DNA from: Myxacorys chilensis ATA2-1-KO14
GTDB taxonomy: Bacteria; Cyanobacteriota; Cyanobacteriia; Leptolyngbyales; Leptolyngbyaceae
Length of the DNA stretch: 64,000 nt
Assembly (NCBI GenBank): GCA_019359275.1
Contig: JAHHHP010000019.1
Span: 1 to 64,000, forward strand
Direction: 5' to 3'
Of this stretch, positions 8,066 to 17,538 are shown piece after piece (position 1 is the stretch's first letter; each line of letters begins with the position of its first letter). The translations under genes were made by a program, and so were the position numbers. Under the pieces are notes generated by a model. The model did not search any database. It saw only the letters and a program-made list of their open reading frames with translations, and had not been told where the DNA came from.

Positions 8066-8884
8066 TTAAAACTGGAACGTCGCCCAGTCGGGTTCGCGGT
8101 AATAGGTCGCCATATCATCGAACTTGCGAACTTCAGCCTGATGAACCCAGAAATCGTAGGAACTGCCGATCCACGGTTGATTTAACTGATCCAAAGTCTG
8201 GACTAACGCTTCTCGGTTTAAATCTGGTTTGAGTTCACCAAAGTAGCCCAGCGTGATGTGCGGGGTGAAGTAGTACTGCTGCTCAATTCCCACCTCAATC
8301 AAATCGGGATTTTGATAAATTGCTCGCCGCAACCGAATTGCTCGATTGTAAGCATCTTCATGCGTCGGAGCCAAGCAAACCGCGATCGATCGCGTCATGA
8401 CCATTAGCCCCAGCACCTGAAACCGGAGCGGTGCATCTTGGGATATTGACTCACACTGGCGGAAACTATTCGCCACGCGATCGCGCAATCGCTGATCGAA
8501 CCCTGGGGTTTGGGAGGCATGACGGTAAGCACTATCCCAGATCAAGTCTGCCAGCGTCAGATGAAAACTCTCTGGCGGTACAAGCGCCAAAAAATCGACT
8601 CCCAATTGCTGCTGAATCTGGGCTTGATAAACTTGAAGGTAATCATATAGGGCAGCATTCTTGTGATCGTCCGCGCCCACCGGTGTTATGACAGCGAATC
8701 CCGGAAACGGCATCGCCTGCCAACCTTGCTCTGAGCGTTGGAACTTTGGGGATTCCTGAATGTGCTGCACCTGTGACGCGTGGGTTTCTGGAAGCGTCAG
8801 CCGCATAACTCGGTTCAGGTAAGTCTGATAATTTTCGTCCAACTCGATCGCCTCGTCGCTTAACTCGATAAAGTAGAAATCCAT
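8066..8884 (-). CDS. DUF1868 family 2H phosphoesterase-like protein
   Basis: Two HxT motifs about 100 residues apart, FHLTLAD and PHITLGYFG, identify the 2H phosphoesterase superfamily (2'-5' RNA ligase and cyclic phosphodiesterase fold). The segment YQTYLNRVMRLTLPE with FPGFAVITPVG is typical of the cyanobacterial DUF1868 branch. Substrates of this branch are unknown; RNA or nucleotide 2',3'-cyclic ends are a reasonable guess. I chose the ATG at 8884 (272 residues) over an in-frame TTG at 8965, because homologous proteins begin near this point and the extra 27 residues look unrelated. Confidence 0.78.
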   Translation of the reverse strand: MDFYFIELSDEAIELDENYQTYLNRVMRLTLPETHASQVQHIQESPKFQRSEQGWQAMPFPGFAVITPVGADDHKNAALYDYLQVYQAQIQQQLGVDFLALVPPESFHLTLADLIWDSAYRHASQTPGFDQRLRDRVANSFRQCESISQDAPLRFQVLGLMVMTRSIAVCLAPTHEDAYNRAIRLRRAIYQNPDLIEVGIEQQYYFTPHITLGYFGELKPDLNREALVQTLDQLNQPWIGSSYDFWVHQAEVRKFDDMATYYREPDWATFQF

Positions 8885-9011
8885 CCTTAATCTAGCCGTA
8901 AATGAACCCTTCACTCTGCGTAAATAGCGATAACAAGGAGTGAATTCTTCTAATACGGGGATCAAGCTTAAATAAACTTAAAAAAATCTGAAGATTTAAT
9001 TATAAAGGAAT

Positions 9012-9998
9012 ATGCCGATTTATCTATATTGGGGCGACGATGGATATGCCCTGTCGAAAGCGGTTAAAACGTTGCAGCAAAAAACTCTTGATCCGGCGTG
9101 GGAGAGTTTCAACTTCGACAAAATTTCTTCTGAGCCGTCAGATGCAGTGATGCAAGCGCTTAACCAAGCCATGACTCCTCCCTTCGGAACGGGTAGTCGT
9201 TTGGTCTGGTTGGTCGATACAACCCTCGTGCAGCGTTGCTCAGAAGAGTTACTGAGGGAACTTGAACGCACGCTGCCTTCGATTCCCGAAACAACAACGT
9301 TGCTTTTAACCAGTGCTGGCAAACCTGATGGACGCTTAAAATCGACCAAGCTGTTGCAAAAGCACGCTCAAATTCAAGAGTTTTCCCCGATCCCACCCTG
9401 GAAAACTGACCTTTTAGCGCGGCAAGTTCAGCAAGTTGCTCAGGAAATCGGCATTAAACTCACAGCGAGTGCCGTGGAATACTTGGTAGAAGCGGTCGGC
9501 AACAACACACGACAACTTTATAGTGAACTTGAGAAACTTCGGGTGTTCACGGGAGAATCGAGTCAAGCCCTAACCGCAGACGCGATCGCGCCTCTGATCA
9601 CGGCAACCGCCCAAAATAGCCTTAAACTCGTTGCTGCTATTCGTCAGGGTAAAACAGCTCAGGCTCTGGAACTTGTCGCTGATTTAGTTCGTCAAAACGA
9701 ACCTGCTCTTAAAATCGTAAGTACTTTGGTTGGACAGTTTCGCCTCCGGTTATGGATCAAACTGATGCAGGAATCGGGAGAAGACGAGTCTGCTATTACA
9801 AAAGCGGCTGAGCTAAATAATCCGAGGCAACTTTATTTTCTTCAAAAAGAACTGTCCGGAATTCCTCTAGGTCAACTCCAGCGATCGCTTCCTGTATTGC
9901 TTGATCTAGAATTTGGTCTCAAGCGTAGTGCTGACGAGACGCTAATTCTACAAACCAAGGTGATTGAATTATGCGAACTCTTCCGACGACCTGAATAA
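9012..9998 (+). CDS. holA: DNA polymerase III delta subunit
   Basis: This 328-residue protein begins MPIYLYWGDDGYALSKAV, the usual opening of cyanobacterial HolA. It contains the delta-subunit core RLVWLVDT, TTLLLTSAGKPDGRLKSTK, the middle-domain motif AVEYLVEAVGNNTRQLYSEL, and the C-terminal collar motif RQNEPALKIVSTLVGQFRLRL. It opens the beta sliding clamp in the clamp-loader complex during replication. The Walker A motif is absent, as expected for delta. Confidence 0.9.
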   Translation: MPIYLYWGDDGYALSKAVKTLQQKTLDPAWESFNFDKISSEPSDAVMQALNQAMTPPFGTGSRLVWLVDTTLVQRCSEELLRELERTLPSIPETTTLLLTSAGKPDGRLKSTKLLQKHAQIQEFSPIPPWKTDLLARQVQQVAQEIGIKLTASAVEYLVEAVGNNTRQLYSELEKLRVFTGESSQALTADAIAPLITATAQNSLKLVAAIRQGKTAQALELVADLVRQNEPALKIVSTLVGQFRLRLWIKLMQESGEDESAITKAAELNNPRQLYFLQKELSGIPLGQLQRSLPVLLDLEFGLKRSADETLILQTKVIELCELFRRPE

Positions 9999-10170
9999 AC
10001 GCTGTATTGTGGAAAAGTGTAGTAAATGAGACTTGCTCTTTCCAACGTTCACCTAAGTTTTCGATCAATTCGCTAAAATTTTGCCCGTTTTCTGGAACTT
10101 ATTGCCAATAAAATAATTCAAGACTAATGAACCTCAACCGTGTGCTAGTTTGCGGAATGTCACACCTCCT

Positions 10171-10647
10171 ATGATGAATCGTGCTTTCTCTCTCTCTGCT
10201 CGAACGCAGCAAGTCTTGACTCACTCTCTCTTGGTCGGAAGTCTTTCGACGATCGCACTCCTCTGTGGCTGGACGCCCAGCTTTTCTGGACAAGTTGCCT
10301 CATTTGATTCGGCAGCCTCTGCTCAGGAAGCTCCTTTTACTCGGTACGTTCGGGCAGCGGTCGAAATTGAAAAAACGCGGCAACGTCTGCTTGATCAGGT
10401 TAAACAGTTGACAGGCGGCAGTGTGCCGAGCAATGTCTGCCATGCGGATAACATCGAGAAAACTAATCCTGGCATTCGCGATCAGGTGAAGGGCATCTGC
10501 GACACTTTTGCGGCGCAAGCGGGGCAAATTGTGGCGCGCAATAATCTTAAGCGCGAAGAATTTAACCAATTTCAGATGAAAGCTCAGCAAGATGCGAGTG
10601 TGCGATCGCAGATCAAAAGCGAGATTGAGCGATTGGGTCTTCGCTAA
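10171..10647 (+). CDS. DUF4168 domain secreted protein
   Basis: The protein has an N-terminal signal-like segment (LTHSLLVGSLSTIALLCGW) followed by a helical DUF4168 domain of about 110 residues (RYVRAAVEIEKTRQRLLDQV to FNQFQMKAQQDASVRSQIKS). The family is common in cyanobacteria and is probably periplasmic; its function is unknown. The ATG at 10171 gives 158 residues; an in-frame TTG at 10150 would add seven. Two Cys in the mature part (in NVCHAD and GICDTF) could form a disulfide, which would fit export. Confidence 0.75.
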   Translation: MMNRAFSLSARTQQVLTHSLLVGSLSTIALLCGWTPSFSGQVASFDSAASAQEAPFTRYVRAAVEIEKTRQRLLDQVKQLTGGSVPSNVCHADNIEKTNPGIRDQVKGICDTFAAQAGQIVARNNLKREEFNQFQMKAQQDASVRSQIKSEIERLGLR

Positions 10648-10655
10648 ACCAACCG

Positions 10656-11008
10656 CTAGAACGCCTCAGTTACAGTCTGTAAAGGTTCATCCCAACGGCA
10701 GACTGTAATTTGCGTTGCTTCAATCTGAGCCGCAACGGGCAGCACCGGGACGCACGAGTACTTCTTTGCCGTCCAACAGCATTGTTTGTTGGCTAAGTTT
10801 AGGAGCGACGCAGGGACTGGGGCAAGAATGATATCAATGTGCTGAAAAACTTCTCGAAGGCGATCGCGATACCACTGGCGAAACCGTTGAGCTTGTACAT
10901 ACCACGCTCCTGGCACGAAGCAGCTTGCTAGGAATCGATCGCGGTTGTCTCTGAAACTTCTTGTTCTCGAATTGAGCGTGCAATCCTTGTAGCGTCAGGG
11001 TATTGCAT
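10656..11008 (-). pseudogene. AtzE-family amidohydrolase remnant, internally deleted and frameshifted
   Basis: An ATG at 11008 opens a 26-codon frame (MQYPDATRIARSIREQEVSE...) that looks like the N-terminus of AtzE-type amidase-signature enzymes, ending in TAG at 10928-10930. Immediately after come codons for SCFVPGAWYVQAQRFRQWYR, which belongs near the end of the catalytic region in intact homologues. The several hundred codons expected between them, including the Ser-Ser-Lys triad, are missing. Further on, the match LSQQTMLLDGKEVLVRP appears in a different frame from VFQHIDIILAP, so there is at least one frameshift as well. The gene is dead. It lies three bases after the atzG-like frame. 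Confidence 0.7.
10671..10707. terminator. Hairpin downstream of the DUF4168 gene, possible terminator
   Basis: The perfect 9-bp arms TACAGTCTG (10671-10679) and CAGACTGTA (10699-10707) enclose a 19-base loop. No T-run follows, so termination is uncertain. It also lies at the 3' end of the decayed atzE remnant on the other strand. Confidence 0.4.
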
Positions 11009-11011
11009 CAC

Positions 11012-11200
11012 TCACGGCTCAAACGTTGAGGCAGGTTCAATGTCACTAGGAAGCGGAAACTCTAGAACGAGTTGAGCAATCGCCTGAATTCGCTCAAGGT
11101 TCGCAACTACGCTATCTCGATAGGCGATGGGAATGGGCACGTCTACTGCACCGCTCCTTGCCTCAACAAACGCTGATCCGTTAAACTGCTTAGCTATCAT
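11012..11200 (-). pseudogene. AtzG-like (DUF4089) small protein, probably relic partner of atzE
   Basis: This 62-codon frame has IPIAYRDSVVANLERIQAIA followed by LVLEFPLPSDIEPASTFEP, the core of AtzG/DUF4089 proteins. These are the small structural partners of AtzE amidohydrolases. The N-terminal 18 residues do not fit the family and may reflect an earlier frameshift. The stop is three bases before the ATG of the broken atzE, the gene order of intact atzG-atzE pairs. With its partner destroyed, it is probably no longer functional, although the reading frame itself is open. Confidence 0.6.
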
Positions 11201-11260
11201 TAACCCTCGTTATCAGTGACCGTTCCGCCTAAAATAAGGCAGTTGAGCCATCTAAAAAAG

Positions 11261-11701
11261 CTACAACTGCTGCAAATGGGTCACAAGAGCATGAAGTCCT
11301 AGACGATAGCTGTCTGCGCCAAATCCACAAATCTGGCCAATCGCGACGGGCGCGATGTACGAGTGGTGGCGAAACTCTTCTCGGCGATGAATATTGCTTA
11401 AATGAACCTCTACCGTGGGAAGGCTAACTCCCGCGATCGCGTCCCGAAGCGCCACACTCGTATGAGTGTATGCCCCAGGATTAATTAGAATACCGTCGTG
11501 CTTGTCAAATGCATCGTGAATCGCGTCAATTAAAACGCCTTCATGATTAGACTGCAAAGAAACCAAGCTCACACTTAATGCCTGAGCTTCTTCTTCTAAC
11601 CGACGGGCAATTTCATCCAGCGTAACCGAACCATAAACTCCAGGTTCTCTTCTACCTAAAAGATTAAGGTTTGGTCCATGGAGAACCAAAATACTGTACA
11701 C
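11261..11701 (-). CDS. aroQ: Type II 3-dehydroquinate dehydratase
   Basis: This 146-residue protein has the standard type II motifs: [18 protein letters not shown] with the catalytic Tyr and Arg, [31 protein letters not shown] and [19 protein letters not shown] with the catalytic His. It dehydrates 3-dehydroquinate to 3-dehydroshikimate in the shikimate pathway and forms dodecamers in other bacteria. The length is normal. Confidence 0.95.
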   Translation of the reverse strand: MYSILVLHGPNLNLLGRREPGVYGSVTLDEIARRLEEEAQALSVSLVSLQSNHEGVLIDAIHDAFDKHDGILINPGAYTHTSVALRDAIAGVSLPTVEVHLSNIHRREEFRHHSYIAPVAIGQICGFGADSYRLGLHALVTHLQQL

Positions 11702-11718
11702 GATAAAATCCGTGCTTG

Positions 11719-11853
11719 TTAGCGACGATAGCGCTCATCTACAGGGATTGGAATGGGTTCAGCTTCAGGCTGGGTTTCGGGACCCAGAAGCGCCTCAATT
11801 AGTCTTCGTCCCCACTCTTTTAGCTTTTCTAGAACCTTGTCGATGTAATCCAT
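11719..11853 (-). CDS. Small conserved-type protein of 44 residues
   Basis: This frame reads [20 protein letters not shown] followed by [13 protein letters not shown] and a basic end DERYRR. It looks like an amphipathic helix plus a Pro/Glu-rich tail. An AGGAG ribosome-binding site lies upstream. The composition and clean start argue for a real small gene. I think similar short proteins exist in other cyanobacteria, but cannot confirm this. Function unknown. It lies 17 bases upstream of aroQ in the same direction and may share its transcript. Confidence 0.6.
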   Translation of the reverse strand: MDYIDKVLEKLKEWGRRLIEALLGPETQPEAEPIPIPVDERYRR

Positions 11854-11933
11854 TGAGCAGACAACTCCTGCGATATGTCTGAGCTTTTGCCTAACTGCGA
11901 TACAACCAATATTAACAAAAGCCTAATTTGATA

Positions 11934-12041
11934 TTAACAGGGAGTCAAGTTAATTCCAATGCTTCCCTCGGTGTATTCGCTGTAGTTTTCCAATTCTAAC
12001 CAAAGATAGGGATCTTGATCCCATTCATACTCCTCTTTCAA
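11934..12041 (-). CDS. Possible 35-residue small ORF overlapping the 3' end of cinA
   Basis: A TTG at 12039-12041 opens a frame reading KEEYEWDQDPYLWLELENYS and ending NLTPC, shifted relative to cinA and overlapping its last codons. The residue composition (acidic and aromatic, no codon nonsense) resembles a real protein. AAAGAGGAG at the overlap could act for reinitiation. The start codon is unclear and nothing else supports expression. Confidence 0.35.
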   Translation of the reverse strand: MKEEYEWDQDPYLWLELENYSEYTEGSIGINLTPC

Positions 12042-13275
12042 GTAAGCGCCGCCGGAGTTGATCTAGCGCACTGCATGCGCTCGCTCGTTGAACCCAATCT
12101 CGACCGCGATCGCCAAACCGGAACTCGAAATTGGTCACATCTTCAGGAGAGGCTAAGCCAATGTAGACTAACCCGACGGGTTTAGTGTCGGTTCCGCCGC
12201 CCGGTCCAGCAATGCCCGTAATGCTCAGTCCCCAAGTTGTGTTGAGACGCGCTCTCACACCCACTGCCATTTGCTCGGCGACGATCGCGCTCACCGCTCC
12301 AACTTGTTCTAACGCTTGAGAGTCCACTCCTAAAAGGGCTTCTTTCACCGCGTTATCGTAAGAAATAATGCCTCCCATAAAGTAAGTAGAACTGCCTGAA
12401 ATCGTGGTTATCATCTGTCCGAGCCTACCTCCCGTGCAGGATTCGGCAACGCTCAACGTGGATTGAGCCGTGGTGAGCAAGTCCCCCACAACGGACGCCA
12501 GCGAGTCTTCATCGACTCCATAGCAATCGATGCCTGCAATTTGGCGGAGTTCTTGCTCAACCGGGGCAATCAGAGCGGAGGCAGCATTCTCCGATGTGGC
12601 TCTAGCAGAAATCCGCAGCTTGACTTCTCCTAAATTGGCGTAGGGCGCAACTGTTGGATTCTGCAAATCAAAAAACGTGGCCGCCTTTTCTGCCAGCATC
12701 GATTCTGAAATTCCCCAAAATCTTAGGGTTCGACTGACGATCGTGACTTGTCCCCATCCTTGGCTTCTGAGATATGGCACCGCGATCTGTTGCCACATCA
12801 CTTTCATTTCGCTAGGCACACCTGGAAAGGTAAGAATGGTAAGATTCGGTCGCGGTTGCCAGATCATGCCTGGAGCGCTGCCCACTGGATTGTAGAGAAT
12901 CTGTGCGCCTTCGGGTAAAAGTGCTTGTTTGCGGTTGTTGTCGGTCATCTGACGACCACGCTGCGCAAATTTTTGAGCAATATCCTCAACGATTTCTGGC
13001 TTTTCGATTAGAGGAGTACTGAAAAAATCCGCGATCGTTTCGGTGGTCAAATCATCGGGAGTCGGTCCTAGTCCACCTGTAAAGATGAGGAGTTCTGCGC
13101 GATCGCTGGCTACTGCGATCGCACTTTTTAGCCGTTCTGGGTTATCGCCCACAACCGTCTGAAAAAAATGCGGAATGCCCAACTCAGCCAACTGCTGCGC
13201 TAGAAACTGAGCATTAGAATTCAAAATATCACCGAGTAGCAACTCAGTTCCGACACTAATAATTTCTGCACTCAT
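12025..13275 (-). CDS. cinA: CinA: competence/damage-inducible protein, nicotinamide-nucleotide amidase
   Basis: This 416-residue protein has an N-terminal MoaB/MogA-like domain (residues 1-170, motifs SVGTELLLGDILNSNAQFLA and LIFTGGLGPTPDDLT) typical of COG1058 ADP-ribose pyrophosphatase. Its C-terminal CinA domain (about 255-410) has VAESCTGGRLGQMITTISG, with the active-site Ser of NMN amidases, and SITGIAGPGGGTDTKPVG. The protein probably recycles pyridine nucleotides; in cyanobacteria CinA has been tied to ATP control. The length is standard. Confidence 0.92.
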   Translation of the reverse strand: MSAEIISVGTELLLGDILNSNAQFLAQQLAELGIPHFFQTVVGDNPERLKSAIAVASDRAELLIFTGGLGPTPDDLTTETIADFFSTPLIEKPEIVEDIAQKFAQRGRQMTDNNRKQALLPEGAQILYNPVGSAPGMIWQPRPNLTILTFPGVPSEMKVMWQQIAVPYLRSQGWGQVTIVSRTLRFWGISESMLAEKAATFFDLQNPTVAPYANLGEVKLRISARATSENAASALIAPVEQELRQIAGIDCYGVDEDSLASVVGDLLTTAQSTLSVAESCTGGRLGQMITTISGSSTYFMGGIISYDNAVKEALLGVDSQALEQVGAVSAIVAEQMAVGVRARLNTTWGLSITGIAGPGGGTDTKPVGLVYIGLASPEDVTNFEFRFGDRGRDWVQRASACSALDQLRRRLLERGV

Positions 13276-13350
13276 AACAGGAAAAATAATTCATCTAGTA
13301 CAGTGATCTAGGCTGAATCAAGAATACCGTCTCGTGCCAACTTAAGGGTT

Positions 13351-14382
13351 CTAACGGGCAGTGCGCCAAACTTGCCAACTGGTCAAACTCAAGATGACTG
13401 TGGCCCCGATCGCATACCCTACTCCGCTCGGCATTCCGGCAACCGCCATGGCTAAACTTCCGGCCCATAGCGTCAGCGAGTAGATAAACACAACTGTTAG
13501 CCGATGAGACAATCCTGCTTTGATTAATCGATGATGGAGATGACCTTTATCGGCAACAAACGGGGACTTACCCCGCCGCAAGCGATCGAGGATAACGGCT
13601 GACATATCGAGAATCGGAACGGCTAGAATCACATACGGCAATAGGACTGCAACAGTGGTCACGCTCTTCACCAAGCCAATCACGCCAACGCCTGCTAATG
13701 TAAAGCCAATAAAATACGCCCCACCATCACCCATAAAAATTTGCGCTGGATTGAAGTTGTAGCGCAAGAATCCTAGGGTTCCTCCAGCTAAAGCTGCTGC
13801 GATAATAGCTGCTGCGGGCTGTCCCATAAACAGACAGGTCCAGAACATCACGACTGCGGCGATTCCTGACACGCCTGCTGCTAAACCATCTAGACCATCA
13901 ATCCAGTTAATCGCATTCGCCATGCCGACCAGCCAAATTACGGTGATGGGTAAGCTAAACCAGTCGGGCAATTGAATGAGTCCAGCCGAGGGATTCGTTA
14001 GAAAATCGATCTGAACGCCTGACTGCCAAGCCAAACTCGCGACGGCGATCTGTAGAATTAGACGAGTTTTAGGTGAGAGATTGAAGATATCATCTGCTAG
14101 TCCAATCAGAAAAAAGGCAACGCCCCCAAGCGCAACACCCCAGACTCCGTATTCGTCTTTTGGATTTAGAACCCCAAATCCGCCTGTCCACCAGACTACT
14201 AAGAGCGCAATCAATACACCAGTAAAAATCGCCACGCCGCCCAACCGAACCATGGGACGTTGATGGACTTTGCGACTGTTGGGAGAATCGACTAATCCAG
14301 CTCGAAGACCAATCTTTCTAATAACAGGCGTACTCAGAAAGACAACGAGGGCTGATATTAGGAATGCAGCTAGAAAGGGCAT
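13351..14382 (-). CDS. WecA/MraY-like polyprenyl-phosphate sugar-1-phosphate transferase
   Basis: This 343-residue protein has roughly ten membrane spans and the conserved cytoplasmic motifs of the family. These are GLADDIFNLSPKTRL (Mg-binding Asp pair), NAINWIDGLDGLAAG, FMGDGGAYFIGF and the His-rich DKGHLHHRLIKAGLSHR. The last motif marks the WecA/TagO branch (UDP-GlcNAc or related sugar to undecaprenyl phosphate) rather than true MraY. It should start a lipid-linked glycan such as O-antigen or exopolysaccharide. The exact sugar cannot be told from sequence alone. Confidence 0.85.
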   Translation of the reverse strand: MPFLAAFLISALVVFLSTPVIRKIGLRAGLVDSPNSRKVHQRPMVRLGGVAIFTGVLIALLVVWWTGGFGVLNPKDEYGVWGVALGGVAFFLIGLADDIFNLSPKTRLILQIAVASLAWQSGVQIDFLTNPSAGLIQLPDWFSLPITVIWLVGMANAINWIDGLDGLAAGVSGIAAVVMFWTCLFMGQPAAAIIAAALAGGTLGFLRYNFNPAQIFMGDGGAYFIGFTLAGVGVIGLVKSVTTVAVLLPYVILAVPILDMSAVILDRLRRGKSPFVADKGHLHHRLIKAGLSHRLTVVFIYSLTLWAGSLAMAVAGMPSGVGYAIGATVILSLTSWQVWRTAR

Positions 14383-14532
14383 CAGAAATTGTGGGTTGGG
14401 AATTGGTGAGCGTCAGGCAGAGTGTACTACAGATTCAACGATACTTAGCAAAGAAATATTAAGCGCAACCAAATTCTAAGGGTTGAGTCTCAATATTTCT
14501 ATACTCTCCAGAGTAGATTTTGTTCGCTTACA

Positions 14533-14560
14533 AAAAAGAGCGCCATTTTTGGGCGCTCTT
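14533..14560 (-). terminator. Intrinsic terminator of glyA
   Basis: Perfect 9-bp arms AAGAGCGCC (14536-14544) and GGCGCTCTT (14552-14560) form a hairpin. Read on the minus strand it ends in a T-run. It lies 65 bases beyond the glyA stop codon. Confidence 0.85.
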
Positions 14561-14624
14561 GTAACGACTATTCATGAAACCAGATCTAGAAACTGGAAAA
14601 ACCTTGAGATTTCAGCACAACCTC

Positions 14625-15908
14625 TTAGACTAATGCTGGAATTTGAGCGCCTAAATGCGGGTAGAGCGGAAAGCGATCGCACAATGCCGCCACACGCTTT
14701 AAACAAGTTTGAGTCACTGTTTCATCGTCAGGACTGGTTAAACGATCGGCAATGATGTTGGCAATTTCGGTAAATTCAGAGGTTCCCATGCCACGAGTCG
14801 TCATTGCGGCGGAACCGAGTCTCAATCCACTCGTAACAAACGGGGATTCAGGGTCAAACGGCACCGTATTTTTGTTAGCGGTGATGTTAACGGTGCTGAC
14901 TAACCCATCGGCAATCTTTCCGGTCATACCGATTGATCGCAAATCCACCAGCATCAAATGGTTATCCGTGCCACCAGAGACAATTTTGAAGCCTCGCGCT
15001 TGCAACTGGGTTGCCATGGCTTGAGCGTTTGCGATCACATTCGCGCAGTAGGTCTTAAATTCGGGCTTTAAAGCTTCCCCGAATGCCACCGCTTTTCCGG
15101 CGATGACATGCTCTAACGGTCCGCCTTGAGAGCCAGGGAAAACGGCTTTATCAAGCTGCTTACCCAGATCCGCATCTCGAGTAAGGATTAATCCACCTCT
15201 TGGGCCTCTCAACGTTTTGTGGGTGGTTGTGGTGACGACATCGCAGAAGGGAAGGGGATTGGGGTGATGCCCCGTTGCAACCAAGCCCGCAATGTGAGCA
15301 ATATCGGCCAATAAATACGCGCCGACTTCATCTGCGATCGCCCGGAATTTCTCAAAGTCAATGATGCGCGGATAAGCAGAATACCCACAGATCAGCATCT
15401 TAGGACGGTGCTTCAGCGCTAACTCCCGAATCTGATCGAAGTCTAGCTGCTCGGTTTCTTGACTCACACCATAGTGATAGACATTGAACCACTTACCAGA
15501 GACGTTAACAGGTGAGCCATGAGTCAGGTGTCCGCCATGAGACAAATCCATCCCCATGATCGTGTCACCCGGTTTTAGCATCGCCAAAAACACAGCAAAG
15601 TTTGCCTGTGCACCAGAGTGAGGCTGAACATTAGCATGGGCCGCGCCGAATAATTCTTTGGCGCGATCGATGGCGATTTCTTCGATGCGATCGACAAACT
15701 CGCAGCCGCCGTAATAGCGCTTGCTCGGTAACCCCTCAGCATACTTGTTGGTCAACACTGAGCCTTGAGCCGCCATCACCGCTGGCGAGGTAAAATTCTC
15801 ACTCGCAATCAATTCCAGGTGGTCTCGCTGACGTTGCAACTCCTGGTGGATCAGATCGGCAACAGCAGAATCAGTTTGGGTCAGAAAGTCTGAATTGGTT
15901 TGAGTCAC
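14625..15908 (-). CDS. glyA: Serine hydroxymethyltransferase
   Basis: This protein carries the SHMT signature [15 protein letters not shown] with the PLP-binding Lys, plus [33 protein letters not shown] and [14 protein letters not shown]. It converts serine and tetrahydrofolate to glycine and methylene-tetrahydrofolate. I chose the GTG at 15906-15908 (427 residues, [15 protein letters not shown]) because AAGGA sits eight bases before it and family members start here. An ATG at 15932 would add eight unlikely residues and falls in an inverted repeat. Confidence 0.93.
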   Translation of the reverse strand: MTQTNSDFLTQTDSAVADLIHQELQRQRDHLELIASENFTSPAVMAAQGSVLTNKYAEGLPSKRYYGGCEFVDRIEEIAIDRAKELFGAAHANVQPHSGAQANFAVFLAMLKPGDTIMGMDLSHGGHLTHGSPVNVSGKWFNVYHYGVSQETEQLDFDQIRELALKHRPKMLICGYSAYPRIIDFEKFRAIADEVGAYLLADIAHIAGLVATGHHPNPLPFCDVVTTTTHKTLRGPRGGLILTRDADLGKQLDKAVFPGSQGGPLEHVIAGKAVAFGEALKPEFKTYCANVIANAQAMATQLQARGFKIVSGGTDNHLMLVDLRSIGMTGKIADGLVSTVNITANKNTVPFDPESPFVTSGLRLGSAAMTTRGMGTSEFTEIANIIADRLTSPDDETVTQTCLKRVAALCDRFPLYPHLGAQIPALV

Positions 15909-15931
15909 AACACAAGTCCTTGAATGCGTCA

Positions 15932-15966
15932 TTCGTAATTCGTAATCGCACTTTACAAATTACGAA
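15932..15966. repeat. Inverted repeat upstream of glyA
   Basis: TTCGTAATT (15932-15940) and AATTACGAA (15958-15966) form perfect 9-bp arms. The left arm is embedded in a short tandem repeat (ATTCGTA twice). It lies in the glyA leader or promoter, between the divergent glyA and glmU genes. Confidence 0.7.
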
Positions 15967-16131
15967 CTACGCTGTTGAGGTTTCGATCATAGCGTTGATC
16001 GCCTCCTCGCAACGGAGTTAAATCTGAAGTTTGTAAAAAATTGTTCTGACAGTTATGAGGAACTCGAGAAGTCGTGTAGACATGCTGATGACACGGTATA
16101 CTCCGTTGAAGTTTAGACACAGAAGGACGTT

Positions 16132-17496
16132 ATGGTAGCGGTCGCAATTCTGGCAGCAGGGCGGGGAACGCGGATGAAATCGGATTTGCCGAAGGTGCTG
16201 CATCCGTTGGGCAGCCGATCGCTGGTCGAACGAGTGCTAGATAGTGTGACTGGGTTGAATCCCTCTCGTCGCTTGGTGATTGTGGGCTATCGGAGTGAGC
16301 TGGTTCGAGACGCGTTGGCAAGCTACCCGGCAACGGTTGAGTTTGTTGAGCAGACGGAGCAACTCGGCACCGGACACGCGATTCAACAACTGCTGCCCCA
16401 TCTAGAAGGATTCGATGAGGATTTGCTCGTTCTCAACGGTGATGTGCCGCTCCTGCGTCCTGAAACGTTAGAGCTATTTCTGACTACGCATCGAGAGAAG
16501 GCCAACCCCGCCTCAATTTTGACGGCACATATTCCCAATCCCAAAGGATATGGGCGGGTATTTTGCGATGAACGCCAGAATTTGCAGGCTATTGTTGAAG
16601 ATCGAGACTGCACGCCCGAACAACGGCAAAATCAGCGCGTGAATGCGGGCGTTTATTGTTTCCGCTGGAAGGATTTGGCGGAGGTGTTGCCGAAACTGAC
16701 CTCGAATAATAATCAGAAAGAATATTATTTAACAGATGCAGTAAACTTCCTCAGTCCTGTGACTGTGTTTGATGTGGAGGATTATCAGGAGATTTTAGGC
16801 ATCAACGATCGCAAGCAGCTTTCAGAGTCCTATAGTATTCTCCAAACGCGAATTAAAGACCATTGGATGGCGCAAGGCGTCACAATTATTGATCCAAGCA
16901 GTGTCACGATCGATGACTCTGTAACGCTTCAATCTAATGTGATTATTGAACCGCAAACTCACTTACGCGGAAAGACGGCGATTGGCTCAGGCAGCCGCAT
17001 TGGTCCTGGAAGTTTGATCGAAGACAGCCAGATCGGAGAAAACGTGACGCTGTTATTCTCAGTGGTTTGTGAGAGCGCCGTGCAGTCTGAAACGCGAGTT
17101 GGTCCTTATGCTCACATTCGAGGTGAGGCAACCGTCGGTGCAGGATGCCGCATTGGAAACTTCGTGGAATTGAAAAATTCTCAGCTGGGCGAAAATACAA
17201 ATGTGGCTCACCTATCGTACGTGGGTGACGCATCGCTCGGCGATCGCGTCAATATTGGTGCAGGAACGATTACGGTGAATTACGATGGCGTTAACAAACA
17301 TCGCACCACGATTGGCGATCGCACTAAAATCGGCTCCAACAATACGCTCGTTGCGCCGCTCACAATTGGCGAAGATGTCACCACGGCAGCAGGTTCAACC
17401 ATCACCGACGATCTGCCGAATGATTGTCTAGCGATCGCGCGATCGCGGCAAGTTGTCAAACCAGGATGGCGCATGAAGGACAAAGGAAATTCTTGA
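16132..17496 (+). CDS. glmU: Bifunctional UDP-N-acetylglucosamine pyrophosphorylase/glucosamine-1-phosphate acetyltransferase
   Basis: This 454-residue protein opens with the nucleotidyltransferase signature [20 protein letters not shown]. The N-terminal uridyltransferase domain (1-225) includes [15 protein letters not shown] and ends near [10 protein letters not shown]. The C-terminal left-handed beta-helix of hexapeptide repeats (250-445) includes [15 protein letters not shown] and [14 protein letters not shown] with the catalytic His, and [17 protein letters not shown]. It makes UDP-GlcNAc for peptidoglycan and lipopolysaccharide. Length and domain order are normal. Confidence 0.95.
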   Translation: MVAVAILAAGRGTRMKSDLPKVLHPLGSRSLVERVLDSVTGLNPSRRLVIVGYRSELVRDALASYPATVEFVEQTEQLGTGHAIQQLLPHLEGFDEDLLVLNGDVPLLRPETLELFLTTHREKANPASILTAHIPNPKGYGRVFCDERQNLQAIVEDRDCTPEQRQNQRVNAGVYCFRWKDLAEVLPKLTSNNNQKEYYLTDAVNFLSPVTVFDVEDYQEILGINDRKQLSESYSILQTRIKDHWMAQGVTIIDPSSVTIDDSVTLQSNVIIEPQTHLRGKTAIGSGSRIGPGSLIEDSQIGENVTLLFSVVCESAVQSETRVGPYAHIRGEATVGAGCRIGNFVELKNSQLGENTNVAHLSYVGDASLGDRVNIGAGTITVNYDGVNKHRTTIGDRTKIGSNNTLVAPLTIGEDVTTAAGSTITDDLPNDCLAIARSRQVVKPGWRMKDKGNS

Positions 17497-17538
17497 TGAG
17501 CCATAGTCGAAACCAGTGAAGGGCTAGAGACTGTTGCC

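Noticed and set aside
8051..9011. Cobalamin riboswitch near cobH-cobL
   Set aside because: The gap upstream of cobH is only 15 bases before the next gene, and no B12-box-like sequence was seen.
15909..15932. ATG at 15932 as the glyA start
   Set aside because: The GTG at 15908 has AAGGA at the right distance and fits the family N-terminus. The ATG lies at an inverted repeat.
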